The notes under the pieces are model-generated. The model ran no database searches and had not been told where the DNA came from. It saw nothing but the letters and a program-made list of their open reading frames with translations. The translations under genes were made by a program, and so were the position numbers. 64,000 nt of DNA from JAGXLC01 sp964585385 (lineage in GTDB: Bacteria > Bacteroidota > Bacteroidia > Bacteroidales > UBA12077), in contig CAZPDP010000002.1 of assembly GCA_964585385.1 (NCBI GenBank), positions 1 to 64,000 on the forward strand, given 5' to 3'. This document shows, one piece after another, positions 35,086-44,224 of the stretch (position 1 is its first letter; each line of letters begins with the position of its first letter).

Positions 35086-36054
35086 TTAAATTGCATTTTC
35101 ATCATTAAAAGGCAGATTGCTCAGGTTAACATTTCCCCCGGATAAAATTATCCCAACTTTTTTGTTTTTGAAGAAAAACCTGTTGTCAATAATGATAGAA
35201 AGGGCAACGGCTGCAGAAGGTTCTGCAATTATTTTCATACGCTCCCAAATCAGTCGCATAGCTCTTACAATAGTTTCTTCTTTAGTTGTAAAGATATCAT
35301 CCATGTATTCGTTGATGATTTTGAAAGTAAGCGGACTGAGTGATGTGAGCAAGCCGTCAGCAACTGTATTTGGGCGGTCAACCGGTATGAGGAAACCCTG
35401 TTTGAATGACCGGTAAGCATCATCGGCCATTTCCGGTTCTGCTCCATACACCCTTATATCCGGCTTTATGTTTTTGGCTGTAATGGCTGTACCGCTTATA
35501 AGTCCTCCACCACCAACCGGGGCAATGATTGCATCCAGGTCGGGATAGTCTTCAAGGAATTCTTTCGCCGCAGTGCCCTGTCCGCAAATGACATCATAAT
35601 TTCCGGAGGGATGAATAAATGTGGCGTTGGTTTTTTCGCCAACCTGTTTGTAAGTTTCTTCCCTTGAATCCAGGGAGGGTTCACAGTATGTAATGTTGGC
35701 CTTGTAATGCTCTACAGCTTTAATCTTGACCGGGCTTGAGGTTTTGGGCATAACAATATGGGCTTCTGTATTTCTCATTCTGGCAGCGAGAGATAACGCG
35801 GCAGCGTGATTGCCTGAAGAATGGGTGCCTACCCCATTTTTCGCCTCTTCTTTGTTCAGCTTCATGACGGCGTTACTGGCTCCGCGGAATTTGAAAGATC
35901 CTGTCTTCTGGAAGTTTTCGCATTTAAAATAGAGATCAATGTCCACGATTTCATTGATGCTGGAGCTGGTATGCACCGGGGTCCTGTTAATTTGTTCGAA
36001 AATCCGCTTGTGTGCGGCTTCAATATCTTTGAATGTTGGTGTCGGCTGACTCAT
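35086..36054 (-). CDS. PLP-dependent threonine/serine dehydratase
   Basis: 322 residues, fold type II PLP enzyme. The PLP lysine is in KTGSFKFRGA (about residue 54) and the phosphate loop is VGGGGLISG. There is no C-terminal ACT regulatory domain, so it resembles catabolic threonine ammonia-lyase or serine racemase rather than the biosynthetic enzyme. The start overlaps the end of the upstream CarboxypepD_reg-like gene by 35 bp on the same strand. It is convergent with the EEP gene. Confidence 0.9.
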   Translation of the reverse strand: MSQPTPTFKDIEAAHKRIFEQINRTPVHTSSSINEIVDIDLYFKCENFQKTGSFKFRGASNAVMKLNKEEAKNGVGTHSSGNHAAALSLAARMRNTEAHIVMPKTSSPVKIKAVEHYKANITYCEPSLDSREETYKQVGEKTNATFIHPSGNYDVICGQGTAAKEFLEDYPDLDAIIAPVGGGGLISGTAITAKNIKPDIRVYGAEPEMADDAYRSFKQGFLIPVDRPNTVADGLLTSLSPLTFKIINEYMDDIFTTKEETIVRAMRLIWERMKIIAEPSAAVALSIIIDNRFFFKNKKVGIILSGGNVNLSNLPFNDENAI

Positions 36055-36832
36055 GATGGTTTTGTATTTTGGGTGAACCTTTATATTCTTTGTATAATTT
36101 CTTTACGCGTTTAAGAATATAATATTGTTTGGTATTTAGAATATATTCATCGGTAAAATTACAAAAATCCATAAACCTTTTAACTTCCTTACCCTCTAGT
36201 CCGGTTATTTCACTTACCAGTTCCCTGTTGTATTTTGCTTCTATTTTTTGCTGCTTAATTTGGTGCTTTTGGATTTCCATCATTTTTCGTTTTTCTTTTC
36301 CTTCATCACTAAACATTGAATACAGAAAAGAAACCGGGTTCATGATGCTGGGCTCGTGGGGAATAATAGTGTCAGGTCTTAGCGGAATACCCCGCCATAA
36401 CAGGGGATGGATATTTTCTTTTGGATTTTCTGTTTCGAGGCTCATAAATTTATTCTTGAATTCCCGGTAAGTCCCCCACGGAGTGATTTCAACCTCGCTG
36501 ATCTCATAAAGTTTTTCTTCCATGGGAATGCTCTCAAATACGTAAGGCTGATATTTCCCGTCATATACATATCTTTTGCTTTCATAGCCTATTGAGGTGA
36601 TTAAAAGCGTATCGCCACGGTTCACCTTTATCCTGAAAATTCCCAGAGTATCAGTAATAGTGGCATTGAACCTGTCCAGGTTTATTACATGGGCAAATTC
36701 AACCGGTTTAAAATTTTTTTCGTTATAAACATTCCCAAGAATAGTTGTAAGGGAGTCTTTTTCCTGCGCCTGGGCAAAACCAAAACACAGAAACATCATA
36801 AATCCCGCAGCACTATTTTTTAGTATGGACAA
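36020..36832 (-). CDS. CarboxypepD_reg-like secreted protein
   Basis: 270 residues with a signal peptide (cleavage near GFAQAQ). The start codon is TTG; a Met at residue 12 could also serve. An N-terminal beta-sandwich of the carboxypeptidase regulatory-like type (about 28-105: ILGNVYNEKNFKPVEFAHVI) precedes a helical, charged C-terminal part with no recognised domain. Such proteins are frequent in Bacteroidota and usually periplasmic. It overlaps the dehydratase gene by 35 bp. Confidence 0.75.
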   Translation of the reverse strand: MSILKNSAAGFMMFLCFGFAQAQEKDSLTTILGNVYNEKNFKPVEFAHVINLDRFNATITDTLGIFRIKVNRGDTLLITSIGYESKRYVYDGKYQPYVFESIPMEEKLYEISEVEITPWGTYREFKNKFMSLETENPKENIHPLLWRGIPLRPDTIIPHEPSIMNPVSFLYSMFSDEGKEKRKMMEIQKHQIKQQKIEAKYNRELVSEITGLEGKEVKRFMDFCNFTDEYILNTKQYYILKRVKKLYKEYKGSPKIQNHHESADTNIQRY

Positions 36833-36957
36833 ATTGTTTTTATTTGTAAATGTAACAGGTTATTAACAAATTCCCACACCAGACAGTTTATTTAACAAAA
36901 ATTAACAGCTATCCATGTGAATTCTTAGAATCGATTTCAGAAACTTTCTTTTTTCCT

Positions 36958-36965
36958 TAATTTTG
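36958..36965 (+). promoter_or_regulatory. Promoter -7 element for dapD
   Basis: TAATTTTG, an exact -7 match, lies 21 nt before the dapD ATG. TTTC (36935-36938) sits 19 nt upstream as a weak -33 box. Confidence 0.6.
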
Positions 36966-36986
36966 CGATAAATAAAATAAAATGTA

Positions 36987-37799
36987 ATGAATTATAAAGA
37001 AGAAATCAAAAAAATTTGGGAAGACCGAACCCTCCTGAAAAAAGAGTCGAACCGGAAAATGATACGGGAAATCATTGAAGAACTGGATAAGGGCAGGTTA
37101 AGGGTTGCTGAGCCCCATAATGGTTCCTGGAAAGTGAACGATTGGGTTAAAATGGCTGTTATTCTTTACTTTCCAATCCAACAGATGAAAAAGATAGAGG
37201 TCCCTCCTTTTGAATTCTATGATAAAATAGATTTGAAGAAGGATTATGATAAGCTCGGCGCCCGTGTGGTTCCCCATGCGATCGCCAGGTACGGTTCATT
37301 CCTGGCCGGCAATGTGGTTATGATGCCTTCATACGTGAATATCGGCTCCTATGTGGATTCCGGCTCAATGATTGACACCTGGGCTACTGTGGGGTCCTGT
37401 GCACAGATTGGGAAAAATGTTCATCTAAGCGGAGGAGTGGGAATCGGTGGTGTGCTGGAACCGGTTCAGGCCGCCCCGGTAATCGTGGAAGATAACTGCT
37501 TCATCGGGTCACGGTCTATAGTAGTGGAAGGCGTCAGAGTAAAAAAAGAAGCGGTAATCGGTGCGAATGTTACCATTACCAAATCAACTCATATTATTGA
37601 TGTTTCCGGTTCTGAAGCTAAAACATATCACGGTGAAATCCCAGAACGGTCTGTGGTTATACCGGGCAGTTATACCAAGCAATTTCCGGCAGGTGAGTAC
37701 CAGGTGCAATGTGCTCTGATTATTGGTAAAAGAAAAGAAAGCACAGACGTTAAAACATCGCTAAATGATGCATTGAGAGATTTTAATGTTTCTGTTTAA
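36987..37799 (+). CDS. dapD: Tetrahydrodipicolinate N-succinyltransferase
   Basis: 270 residues. The C-terminal two thirds is a left-handed beta-helix of hexapeptide repeats (GSYVDSGSMIDTWATVGSCA and onward), as in DapD. It transfers a succinyl group from succinyl-CoA to tetrahydrodipicolinate in the succinylase route to meso-diaminopimelate and lysine, feeding peptidoglycan. It is 9 bp ahead of a glycosyltransferase gene, suggesting a shared message. Confidence 0.95.
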   Translation: MNYKEEIKKIWEDRTLLKKESNRKMIREIIEELDKGRLRVAEPHNGSWKVNDWVKMAVILYFPIQQMKKIEVPPFEFYDKIDLKKDYDKLGARVVPHAIARYGSFLAGNVVMMPSYVNIGSYVDSGSMIDTWATVGSCAQIGKNVHLSGGVGIGGVLEPVQAAPVIVEDNCFIGSRSIVVEGVRVKKEAVIGANVTITKSTHIIDVSGSEAKTYHGEIPERSVVIPGSYTKQFPAGEYQVQCALIIGKRKESTDVKTSLNDALRDFNVSV

Positions 37800-37808
37800 T
37801 CTGGCTTA

Positions 37809-38789
37809 ATGAAACAGTTTCTAATCATTCAGACAGCTTTTATTGGAGATGTCATTCTTTCGACTTCTGTTATTGAAAAAATTCGGAAGGAGTATCCCGG
37901 GGCTGAAATTGATTTCTTGCTGAGAAAAGGCAATGAAAATCTTTTGCAGGCTAATCCCCAACTAAGAAACCTGTTCATTCTGGATAAGAAGAGGCAGAAG
38001 TTCAGGAATGTCTTCCGTGTCATAAAAACCATCAGGCAATACAAATATGATCATGTGATCAATCTGCAGCGTTTTGCCACTACCGGGGTAATTACACTTT
38101 TTTCCCGGGGAAAAGAAAAAATCGGTTTCGATAAAAACCCGCTGGCTGTATTTTATGATCTTAAAATTAAGCATAAAATAGGAAACGGAGAGCATGAAAC
38201 CGAGCGTAACTTAAAGACAGTCCAGCACTTGACCGGGAAAGGATATGCCAAACCCAAACTATATCCTTCAGAGAAAGATTATGACAGGGTAAAACAGTTT
38301 AAGAATTCTTCATTTATCACTTTAGCTCCTGCTTCAGTATGGTATACCAAGCAGTTTCCGCCAGAAAAATGGATTGAATTTTTAAATAAGTCAGACAGCC
38401 AATATCAGGTTTATTTAACCGGGGGACCCGGTGACAGAGAGGCTTGCAATGCAATAAAAGATAAAACCACACATCCCAATGTTACAGTTCTTGCAGGGGA
38501 GTTATCTCTGCTGCAAACAGCTGCTCTGATGGCAGATGCTAAGCAGAATTATGTCAATGATTCAGCTCCACTGCACCTGGCTTCGGCAATGGATGCACCG
38601 GTAACTGCCGTTTTTTGTTCCACCGTTCCGGAATTTGGCTTTTATCCTGTTTCGGAAAACTCGAAAATCGTTGAAACTCAAGTTGACCTTGATTGTCGGC
38701 CATGCGGTCTTCATGGGTATAAAGCCTGTCCGCTTGGTCATTTCAAATGCGCCCATACCATAGATATCGACAGATTGTTGCCGGATTAA
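37809..38789 (+). CDS. Glycosyltransferase family 9 (heptosyltransferase-like)
   Basis: 326 residues with the GT9/GT-B pattern: an N-terminal IIQTAFIGDVILSTSVIEK, and a C-terminal VTVLAGELSLLQTAALMADA followed by NDSAPLHLASAMDAPV. Enzymes of this family transfer heptose from ADP-heptose in LPS inner-core synthesis; the donor here is inferred. It closely follows dapD and precedes the O-antigen ligase region. Confidence 0.92.
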   Translation: MKQFLIIQTAFIGDVILSTSVIEKIRKEYPGAEIDFLLRKGNENLLQANPQLRNLFILDKKRQKFRNVFRVIKTIRQYKYDHVINLQRFATTGVITLFSRGKEKIGFDKNPLAVFYDLKIKHKIGNGEHETERNLKTVQHLTGKGYAKPKLYPSEKDYDRVKQFKNSSFITLAPASVWYTKQFPPEKWIEFLNKSDSQYQVYLTGGPGDREACNAIKDKTTHPNVTVLAGELSLLQTAALMADAKQNYVNDSAPLHLASAMDAPVTAVFCSTVPEFGFYPVSENSKIVETQVDLDCRPCGLHGYKACPLGHFKCAHTIDIDRLLPD

Positions 38790-38933
38790 ATTCGTTGAAT
38801 AATTACACAAACGACATCTGTATAGAGATTGTTAGAAATTCCCGGTAGGAAGGGGTATAAAAAAGACTATATTTGTTTCTGATAACGAACACATTGCAAG
38901 CAATTTTAAATATGCCTAAACGGTAAACTCTTG

Positions 38934-40559
38934 ATGAATTGGCTTAAAAAGATATTAAATTTTTTTAATAAGCATGAATTAACATTCTATTTTGTTTTTA
39001 TTCTGCTTATCGTTTTTACCTTTTCATTTTCCCGATATATGCTGAGAGCCTGGGAAATTATGCTGGTGGTGTTGTTGTTTATTGGTGGAAATTACGATTT
39101 AAAATGGCGGAGACTGAAAAAGAACAGGGCTTTGCTTGTGATGTCTTCATTTTTTTTCATGTATGTGATTGCAATCCTTTATACCCCAAACTGGGCAGAC
39201 GGAACAAAACACCTGAGAGCTTTCCTTCCCTGGCTTGGATTACCTGTTGTTATTGCAGCTTACCCAGCTTTCAGCAAAAGAAAAATGCTGATTGTTCTTA
39301 AAGTTTTCGTATTAGGAGTTGTATTGCATACCCTGCTAAGTTTGCTGGCCTATTGGGGCGTTTTTTGGGAAGTTGAGACATTCAGGGATTTAGGTCTTTT
39401 TTATCCATCTCATCGTTTCGCCCTTACCATTGTGCTTGGGATATTTTTTATGTCCCACATTATTATCAGTGAGTGGCAGAATTTATCCCCCAGTTCTAAA
39501 TGGATATATCTTACTGCTTTAGTATGGCTAACCGGATTTTTACTGTTCACCAGAAATTTGACCGGAATTTTGATTTTTATCATGACTACCCTGGGGTATG
39601 GGGTTTATTTATTATTTTCCACCCGCAACAGGATAGTTCATTTTACCAGTATTACCTTCTTTCTCATTGTTCTGCTTTTTTTCGCTTTTCAGATTTACCG
39701 GATACACCAATTGTTTTGGACTGTCCCGGAGCCTGAAGAAATGGTGCTGGACAAAACCACGGCCCGGGGTAATCCCTATTTTCATGATACTACAGCCATT
39801 GAGCTTGAAAACGGGCATTACATAGACTTATATGTATGCAAAAAAGAATTGAAAAAACAGTGGAGCAAAATGAGCAATATTCCCTACAGTGGTAAAGCTG
39901 ATAACGGTGGAGAAATAAGCGAAGTGTTGAAAAAATATCTGACTTCTAAAGGATTAAGAAAAGATTCTGTGGGGATGAGCAATCTTTCAAAGGAGGATAT
40001 CCGAGCTATAGAAGAGGGAACCATTAATTATAAATTCAGGAATTATGATCTTACGGACAGGCTATATAACCTGGGCAGAGAGTTATATCTTTCGAAACAG
40101 GTGGGTAAACCAACAGGTACTTTGACTAAACGGCTTTTTGCTATAAAAAACGGCCTGCTTATCTGGAAAGAGAAACCCTGGCTGGGACACGGAGTTCGAA
40201 CATTAAAGCGTGTTTATGAAAATTACTATGAAGAACGTCATTTATCAGGAAACAATTATTTTGTTACCGCCCATAATCAATATGTCAGGTACTTAATAGA
40301 ATTTGGAGTTTTAGGACTTGCCTGGTTTTTATTTTCGATTTTTTACCCTTATTTTGCCATTTCAGGTTACAGGAAATTCCTTTTTAACTGCATGTTTGCC
40401 TATTTTTTAATAGCATCCATTATGAATAATACATTCAGTTCTCAACTGGCTATAACCATCTGGGTTACTTTTTATTCAGTGTTTTTTGTTTATATAAATG
40501 CCGGTTATCAAGGGAGTTTGGACGAGATTTCTGCTAATAAAAATAAATCTGCTATATAA
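38934..40559 (+). CDS. O-antigen ligase/polymerase-family membrane protein
   Basis: 541 residues from the ATG at 38934 (a TTG one codon earlier is less likely). About ten or more helices surround a large periplasmic region (about 265-430). The conserved Wzy_C-type HNQYVRYLIEFG motif follows it. This family joins O-antigen to lipid A-core or polymerises repeat units. It overlaps the next GT2 gene by 1 bp (TAATG), indicating coupled translation. Confidence 0.87.
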   Translation: MNWLKKILNFFNKHELTFYFVFILLIVFTFSFSRYMLRAWEIMLVVLLFIGGNYDLKWRRLKKNRALLVMSSFFFMYVIAILYTPNWADGTKHLRAFLPWLGLPVVIAAYPAFSKRKMLIVLKVFVLGVVLHTLLSLLAYWGVFWEVETFRDLGLFYPSHRFALTIVLGIFFMSHIIISEWQNLSPSSKWIYLTALVWLTGFLLFTRNLTGILIFIMTTLGYGVYLLFSTRNRIVHFTSITFFLIVLLFFAFQIYRIHQLFWTVPEPEEMVLDKTTARGNPYFHDTTAIELENGHYIDLYVCKKELKKQWSKMSNIPYSGKADNGGEISEVLKKYLTSKGLRKDSVGMSNLSKEDIRAIEEGTINYKFRNYDLTDRLYNLGRELYLSKQVGKPTGTLTKRLFAIKNGLLIWKEKPWLGHGVRTLKRVYENYYEERHLSGNNYFVTAHNQYVRYLIEFGVLGLAWFLFSIFYPYFAISGYRKFLFNCMFAYFLIASIMNNTFSSQLAITIWVTFYSVFFVYINAGYQGSLDEISANKNKSAI

Positions 40560-41404
40560 TGTACAAGGCTTCTGTCGTGGTTTCTTTCTACAATAAGATC
40601 AATGAGTTGAAACTGGTTTTGGCCGGACTGGAAAGACAAACAGCGACAAATTTTGAAGTTATTATTGCTGATGACGGTTCTGGTGAAGAAGCTATAGCTG
40701 AACTGAAAAAGACCATTGAAAGTTCACCCCTGCCTGTTCAGCATCTATGGCATGAAGATAAAGGCTTCCGTAAAACCAGGATCCTGAATAAAGCCATTGT
40801 AAAAAGCCACAGCGAATATCTGATTTTTCTCGATGGCGACTGCATTCCGCATTACCGTTTTGTTGAAGAACATATAACGAACAGTCAGAAAGGGATGGCG
40901 CTTACAGGCAGGCGTGTGAATCTTCCAAAGAGAATATCAGATTCATTGGATCCAAATAAAGTCAGGAAGGGTTCGCTTGAAAAATTCTACCTTTTAAAAG
41001 TCCTTAAAGAATTGTTTTATTCTGATGAAAGAAGGCGTCAATTGGAGAATGGATTTTACGTTAGAAGCCGCTATTTAAGGAAATTTATAAACAACAAGAA
41101 GAAAGGCATTCTGGGTTCCAATTTTTCAGCATATAAAGAAGACCTATACAAAGTAAACGGTTTTGACGAGCGGTATAATTATCCCGCCTGCGGCGAAGAT
41201 ACAGACATTGAAATGAGACTGAGAAGGGCAGGGATGAAAGTAAGGAACCTGAAGCACATTGCTATTCAGTTTCATCTCTTCCACAAGCAATTGCCCAGAG
41301 ATGAGAGAAGACTTGAAGTTTACAGTTATAACCTGGAAAAGAATATTGTTTTCACACCTTTTGGAATCAACCAAACCCAAAGTCAAACCGGAGAGAACTT
41401 ATGA
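40559..41404 (+). CDS. Glycosyltransferase family 2
   Basis: 281 residues, GT-A fold. Visible are VVVSFYNKINELKLVL, IIADDGSG, the metal-binding FLDGDC (DxD) and a C-terminal galactosyltransferase-like part with GFDERYNYPACGEDTDIEM. It transfers a sugar from a nucleotide donor onto a growing glycan; donor and acceptor are unknown. It overlaps the ligase by 1 bp and the next gene by 4 bp (ATGA). Confidence 0.9.
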   Translation: MYKASVVVSFYNKINELKLVLAGLERQTATNFEVIIADDGSGEEAIAELKKTIESSPLPVQHLWHEDKGFRKTRILNKAIVKSHSEYLIFLDGDCIPHYRFVEEHITNSQKGMALTGRRVNLPKRISDSLDPNKVRKGSLEKFYLLKVLKELFYSDERRRQLENGFYVRSRYLRKFINNKKKGILGSNFSAYKEDLYKVNGFDERYNYPACGEDTDIEMRLRRAGMKVRNLKHIAIQFHLFHKQLPRDERRLEVYSYNLEKNIVFTPFGINQTQSQTGENL

Positions 41405-42222
41405 AAATCAGAGCCAAAACATCTTTAGAGTCTTTCCACACCCTTACCAGCAAACTGGATAAGCATAAGAGGCTTTTTTTTACGCGATTTGGCGATGGCG
41501 AAGTGGTTGCAATGATGGGTAAAGATCACCGGAATTATACCACCAGCGAAGGACTTGTAGAGGAGCTGAAAGAATCTTTCACGATTGATAGTCCTCAATA
41601 CCTGATGGCTCTTACCATCAATATTCCTTATGAAAAGAAAATGGCACCCGGTGTGTTTGAGCGGTTTTCCAGTAACGATAGTTTGCTCAGGTTTTTAGAA
41701 CAAAATGACCTGTTAATACAGGAAGAATATGAAAGCCCCATCCTGTTTCATTATCTTTCAGTTTTTTACCCTGATATGATGTATGACTTTTTTGAAACAT
41801 ACATCCGGCCATGCAGGAAGATGTTTATTGGTTGCACGCCTCGGGAAGTAGCCGAAAAACTTTATGGCAAAATTGACTATTATGTGCCCATACCTTTACG
41901 CAATGCTTACAATACGATTGATGCCTGGTGGCCTGAAATAGAAAAACACGTGAATGATGTGGGTTTGGTGCTCCCATCCGCAGGAGCTGCCTCCAATGTG
42001 ATTAGTAAACGGTTGTGGAAGATGGGACAGGAGATTCATTTGCTCGATATCGGTTCCATTGTGGATGCCATTGAGGGTAAAAAGACCCGGACATGGATAA
42101 GGCTGCAGGGGCACCAGGTGGAGAAGATATTACCAAAGGAATACCAGAACCGGAGTCTCCTGAAAAAACTATCCAACTTTATAAATAACCTGAAATATTT
42201 CTACAGGCGGTATTTTAAGTAG
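41401..42222 (+). CDS. GT-D-fold glycosyltransferase-like protein (DUF1792/SP_1767 type)
   Basis: 273 residues. The N terminus carries TRFGDGEV (about 28-35), the DxE-type motif of the GT-D fold enzymes described for DUF1792 proteins that extend glycan chains on serine-rich glycoproteins. A later conserved stretch is LVLPSAGAASNVISKRLW. The start overlaps the GT2 stop by 4 bp, so it is the third gene of a tightly coupled set. The acceptor is unknown, and it converges on the sulfotransferase-like gene 10 bp later. Confidence 0.75.
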   Translation: MKIRAKTSLESFHTLTSKLDKHKRLFFTRFGDGEVVAMMGKDHRNYTTSEGLVEELKESFTIDSPQYLMALTINIPYEKKMAPGVFERFSSNDSLLRFLEQNDLLIQEEYESPILFHYLSVFYPDMMYDFFETYIRPCRKMFIGCTPREVAEKLYGKIDYYVPIPLRNAYNTIDAWWPEIEKHVNDVGLVLPSAGAASNVISKRLWKMGQEIHLLDIGSIVDAIEGKKTRTWIRLQGHQVEKILPKEYQNRSLLKKLSNFINNLKYFYRRYFK

Positions 42223-42232
42223 CCGGTTACAC

Positions 42233-43060
42233 TTATACAGGATTGTTTACCCTGGCATATTCCAGGCACTTCTCCCAGTCATCCCGGTATGATTCCCTGA
42301 TTTCATTCAATACCGGTTGTGGAATTAACGGTTCTTCTGAAAACCAGGAATCAGGTAACATTAAGGCAGTATATAGCGTTGTATAACGGATAGCTGCCAC
42401 GTAGAAATGCCGGAGTTTATCCAGCACTTTATTTTTTAACCGGATATGCGGCTGAATGTTGATTTTTCTTCCCACTGCCAGGGTTGCTTTCATTTGTTTT
42501 TCATTATATGAGATGTGTTTTTTAGAAAGAGAAATATCATCAGGGTTATACTCAGCACCCATATAACGCGCAAGGCGATCGATAAACTCCATGGGATCCT
42601 TTTTCATTTCATCGTAGAATAAAACCAGGGGTTTGTTGGAAAAGTATTTTTCAAGGGTCCGGATTTTGTCGTAAAACCGCAATTCTTTTTTACCCCATTG
42701 CCCCGTATCGTTTTTATGATCGAAGAATTCCGTGAAACTCCAGGGGTACCCGTTTTTTGCATATCTCCTGTATTGTGAGGCAATCCAGCTATCGTGCCTG
42801 CGAAGGATAATGATGGGTTTGGCATCCGGGAAATAACCGGAGATAAATTTAGATTCCCGTTCCAGGTATTTGTCAAATTCCCTGGAGATTAGAAATTTAT
42901 TGTAATTGCTTTTTTGAATGATTTGGGGGGATTTCCAGTATTTCGTCCGCTGTATATACCGAATATTCTTAAATTTGGGAAAAACCTTGTATTGAAGGTA
43001 GGTTGAGGCTACTTTCCCAAGCCCTACATGAAAAAAAACTTCTTTATTCTGATCCATCAT
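42233..43060 (-). CDS. Sulfotransferase-like protein (second paralogue)
   Basis: 275 residues and clearly related to the 13329-14171 product: both begin with FFHVG and share the KVFPKFK stretch, a LILRR/VLRK + SW element and the EPLIP region near the end. The PAPS loop reads VGLGKVASTYLQ, with Gly in place of the usual Pro before Lys. It sits within the glycosyltransferase region, so a surface glycan is the likely acceptor. Activity is unproven. Confidence 0.75.
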   Translation of the reverse strand: MMDQNKEVFFHVGLGKVASTYLQYKVFPKFKNIRYIQRTKYWKSPQIIQKSNYNKFLISREFDKYLERESKFISGYFPDAKPIIILRRHDSWIASQYRRYAKNGYPWSFTEFFDHKNDTGQWGKKELRFYDKIRTLEKYFSNKPLVLFYDEMKKDPMEFIDRLARYMGAEYNPDDISLSKKHISYNEKQMKATLAVGRKINIQPHIRLKNKVLDKLRHFYVAAIRYTTLYTALMLPDSWFSEEPLIPQPVLNEIRESYRDDWEKCLEYARVNNPV

Positions 43061-43109
43061 ACCTAATTTTGAAGGAATTATCGTTAAATGCTTAATTACT
43101 TGAAGGCCT

Positions 43110-43117
43110 CAAAATTA
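43110..43117 (-). promoter_or_regulatory. Promoter -7 element for the second sulfotransferase-like gene
   Basis: TAATTTTG on the minus strand, 49 nt upstream of the ATG. The -33 box is not evident. Confidence 0.4.
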
Positions 43118-43184
43118 GCCAAAAATTTGAGTTTTTTATGAATATTTTCTCATCTTCATTTTGGAAACAAAATAGGAGAGTCCG

Positions 43185-44132
43185 CTATCTTTTTCTCAGG
43201 AGAATCCAGTTTCTTGTGCCACCAATAGTTTTTTCCCCCAGGATACTGTTTTCTATCCACGAAACAACTTTGTTTTTGAGCTTCTCATGCCTGAGTTTTC
43301 GCCTGGTTTTAGGGTAAGGACCTGAATAGTAAAGCTCTTCCTTCCAGTCAAATTGTTGAATCCAGTCTTTCATGACAGCCGGGTGAGTGCCTTTGAACTT
43401 TTTTATCTTGTTGAGGGGCCCATAATCAAAATTCAGGTCATCAAACCGTTGCTCTGTTTCTTCCTTTCCACGGTGAATGACTGAAAAAGCTTTCATCTTT
43501 TTTTTCATGAGGTGGGGTGGACGAACCCAACCGTAATGAAAAATGTGTGCTTTTAAAGGGATGACCTTAAGTTTATAGGTACCTTCTTTTTGCCGGTAAT
43601 GGACACCGTCAAAATTGGGAATGCGCCGGAATGATTGAGCAGACCGCCATGAGTGAATATCCGGGCGGTTCCGTATGATTCGGATTTCTTTCTTGTACCA
43701 GCCGTGTGCTTTGTGGTAATGGTTATAATCACCAAAAAAGTGATAGTAGTTGAAGAGCATCCCTTCCACTTCCGCGTCATTCACATATTTTTCACATTTT
43801 TTTTTAATAAGGGGCAAATCGTCTTCATGAACCACTTCGTCAGCCTGGAGATAAAATAGCCAGTCACCTGAGCAGGCTTCTCTGGCAATATCTGTCTGGT
43901 GAGCATGCTCCATTCCGTACGGGTATTTTTCCAGGTCCCATTCGGTATCAATGATTTTTACTTTTGGACTGTTTATTGATTCCACTTCTTTCCGCGTCCT
44001 GTCCCCGGAGTCTCCTTTACCTATGGCAATGACAAACTCATCACAAATGGGCAGGATTGATTCAATGGATTGCTTGACAGGATAGTATAATTTGCTGGCA
44101 TTGCGAGCCATACTGAACCCACTAATTTTCAT
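43185..44132 (-). CDS. Glycosyltransferase family 2-like
   Basis: 315 residues. GT2/GT-A features are FSMARNASKLYYPVKQSI at the start, and LFYLQADEVV where the DxD-like motif is expected. The C-terminal half is rich in basic and aromatic residues. It lies in the glycan region with a gap of 92 bp to the GT4 gene upstream and its own -7 element. Donor and acceptor are unknown. Confidence 0.88.
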   Translation of the reverse strand: MKISGFSMARNASKLYYPVKQSIESILPICDEFVIAIGKGDSGDRTRKEVESINSPKVKIIDTEWDLEKYPYGMEHAHQTDIAREACSGDWLFYLQADEVVHEDDLPLIKKKCEKYVNDAEVEGMLFNYYHFFGDYNHYHKAHGWYKKEIRIIRNRPDIHSWRSAQSFRRIPNFDGVHYRQKEGTYKLKVIPLKAHIFHYGWVRPPHLMKKKMKAFSVIHRGKEETEQRFDDLNFDYGPLNKIKKFKGTHPAVMKDWIQQFDWKEELYYSGPYPKTRRKLRHEKLKNKVVSWIENSILGEKTIGGTRNWILLRKR

Positions 44133-44166
44133 ACGGTTTGTTTTTTAAAAGGGATATATTTTTGAC

Positions 44167-44174
44167 CAAAGCTA
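44167..44174 (-). promoter_or_regulatory. Promoter -7 element for the GT2-like gene
   Basis: TAGCTTTG on the minus strand, 35 nt upstream of the ATG at 44132. A -33 element is not clear. Confidence 0.45.
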
Positions 44175-44224
44175 AAGATTTATTTTCAATTCATGAAGAT
44201 ATGAAAACGGAGAGTGTTGGAAGT

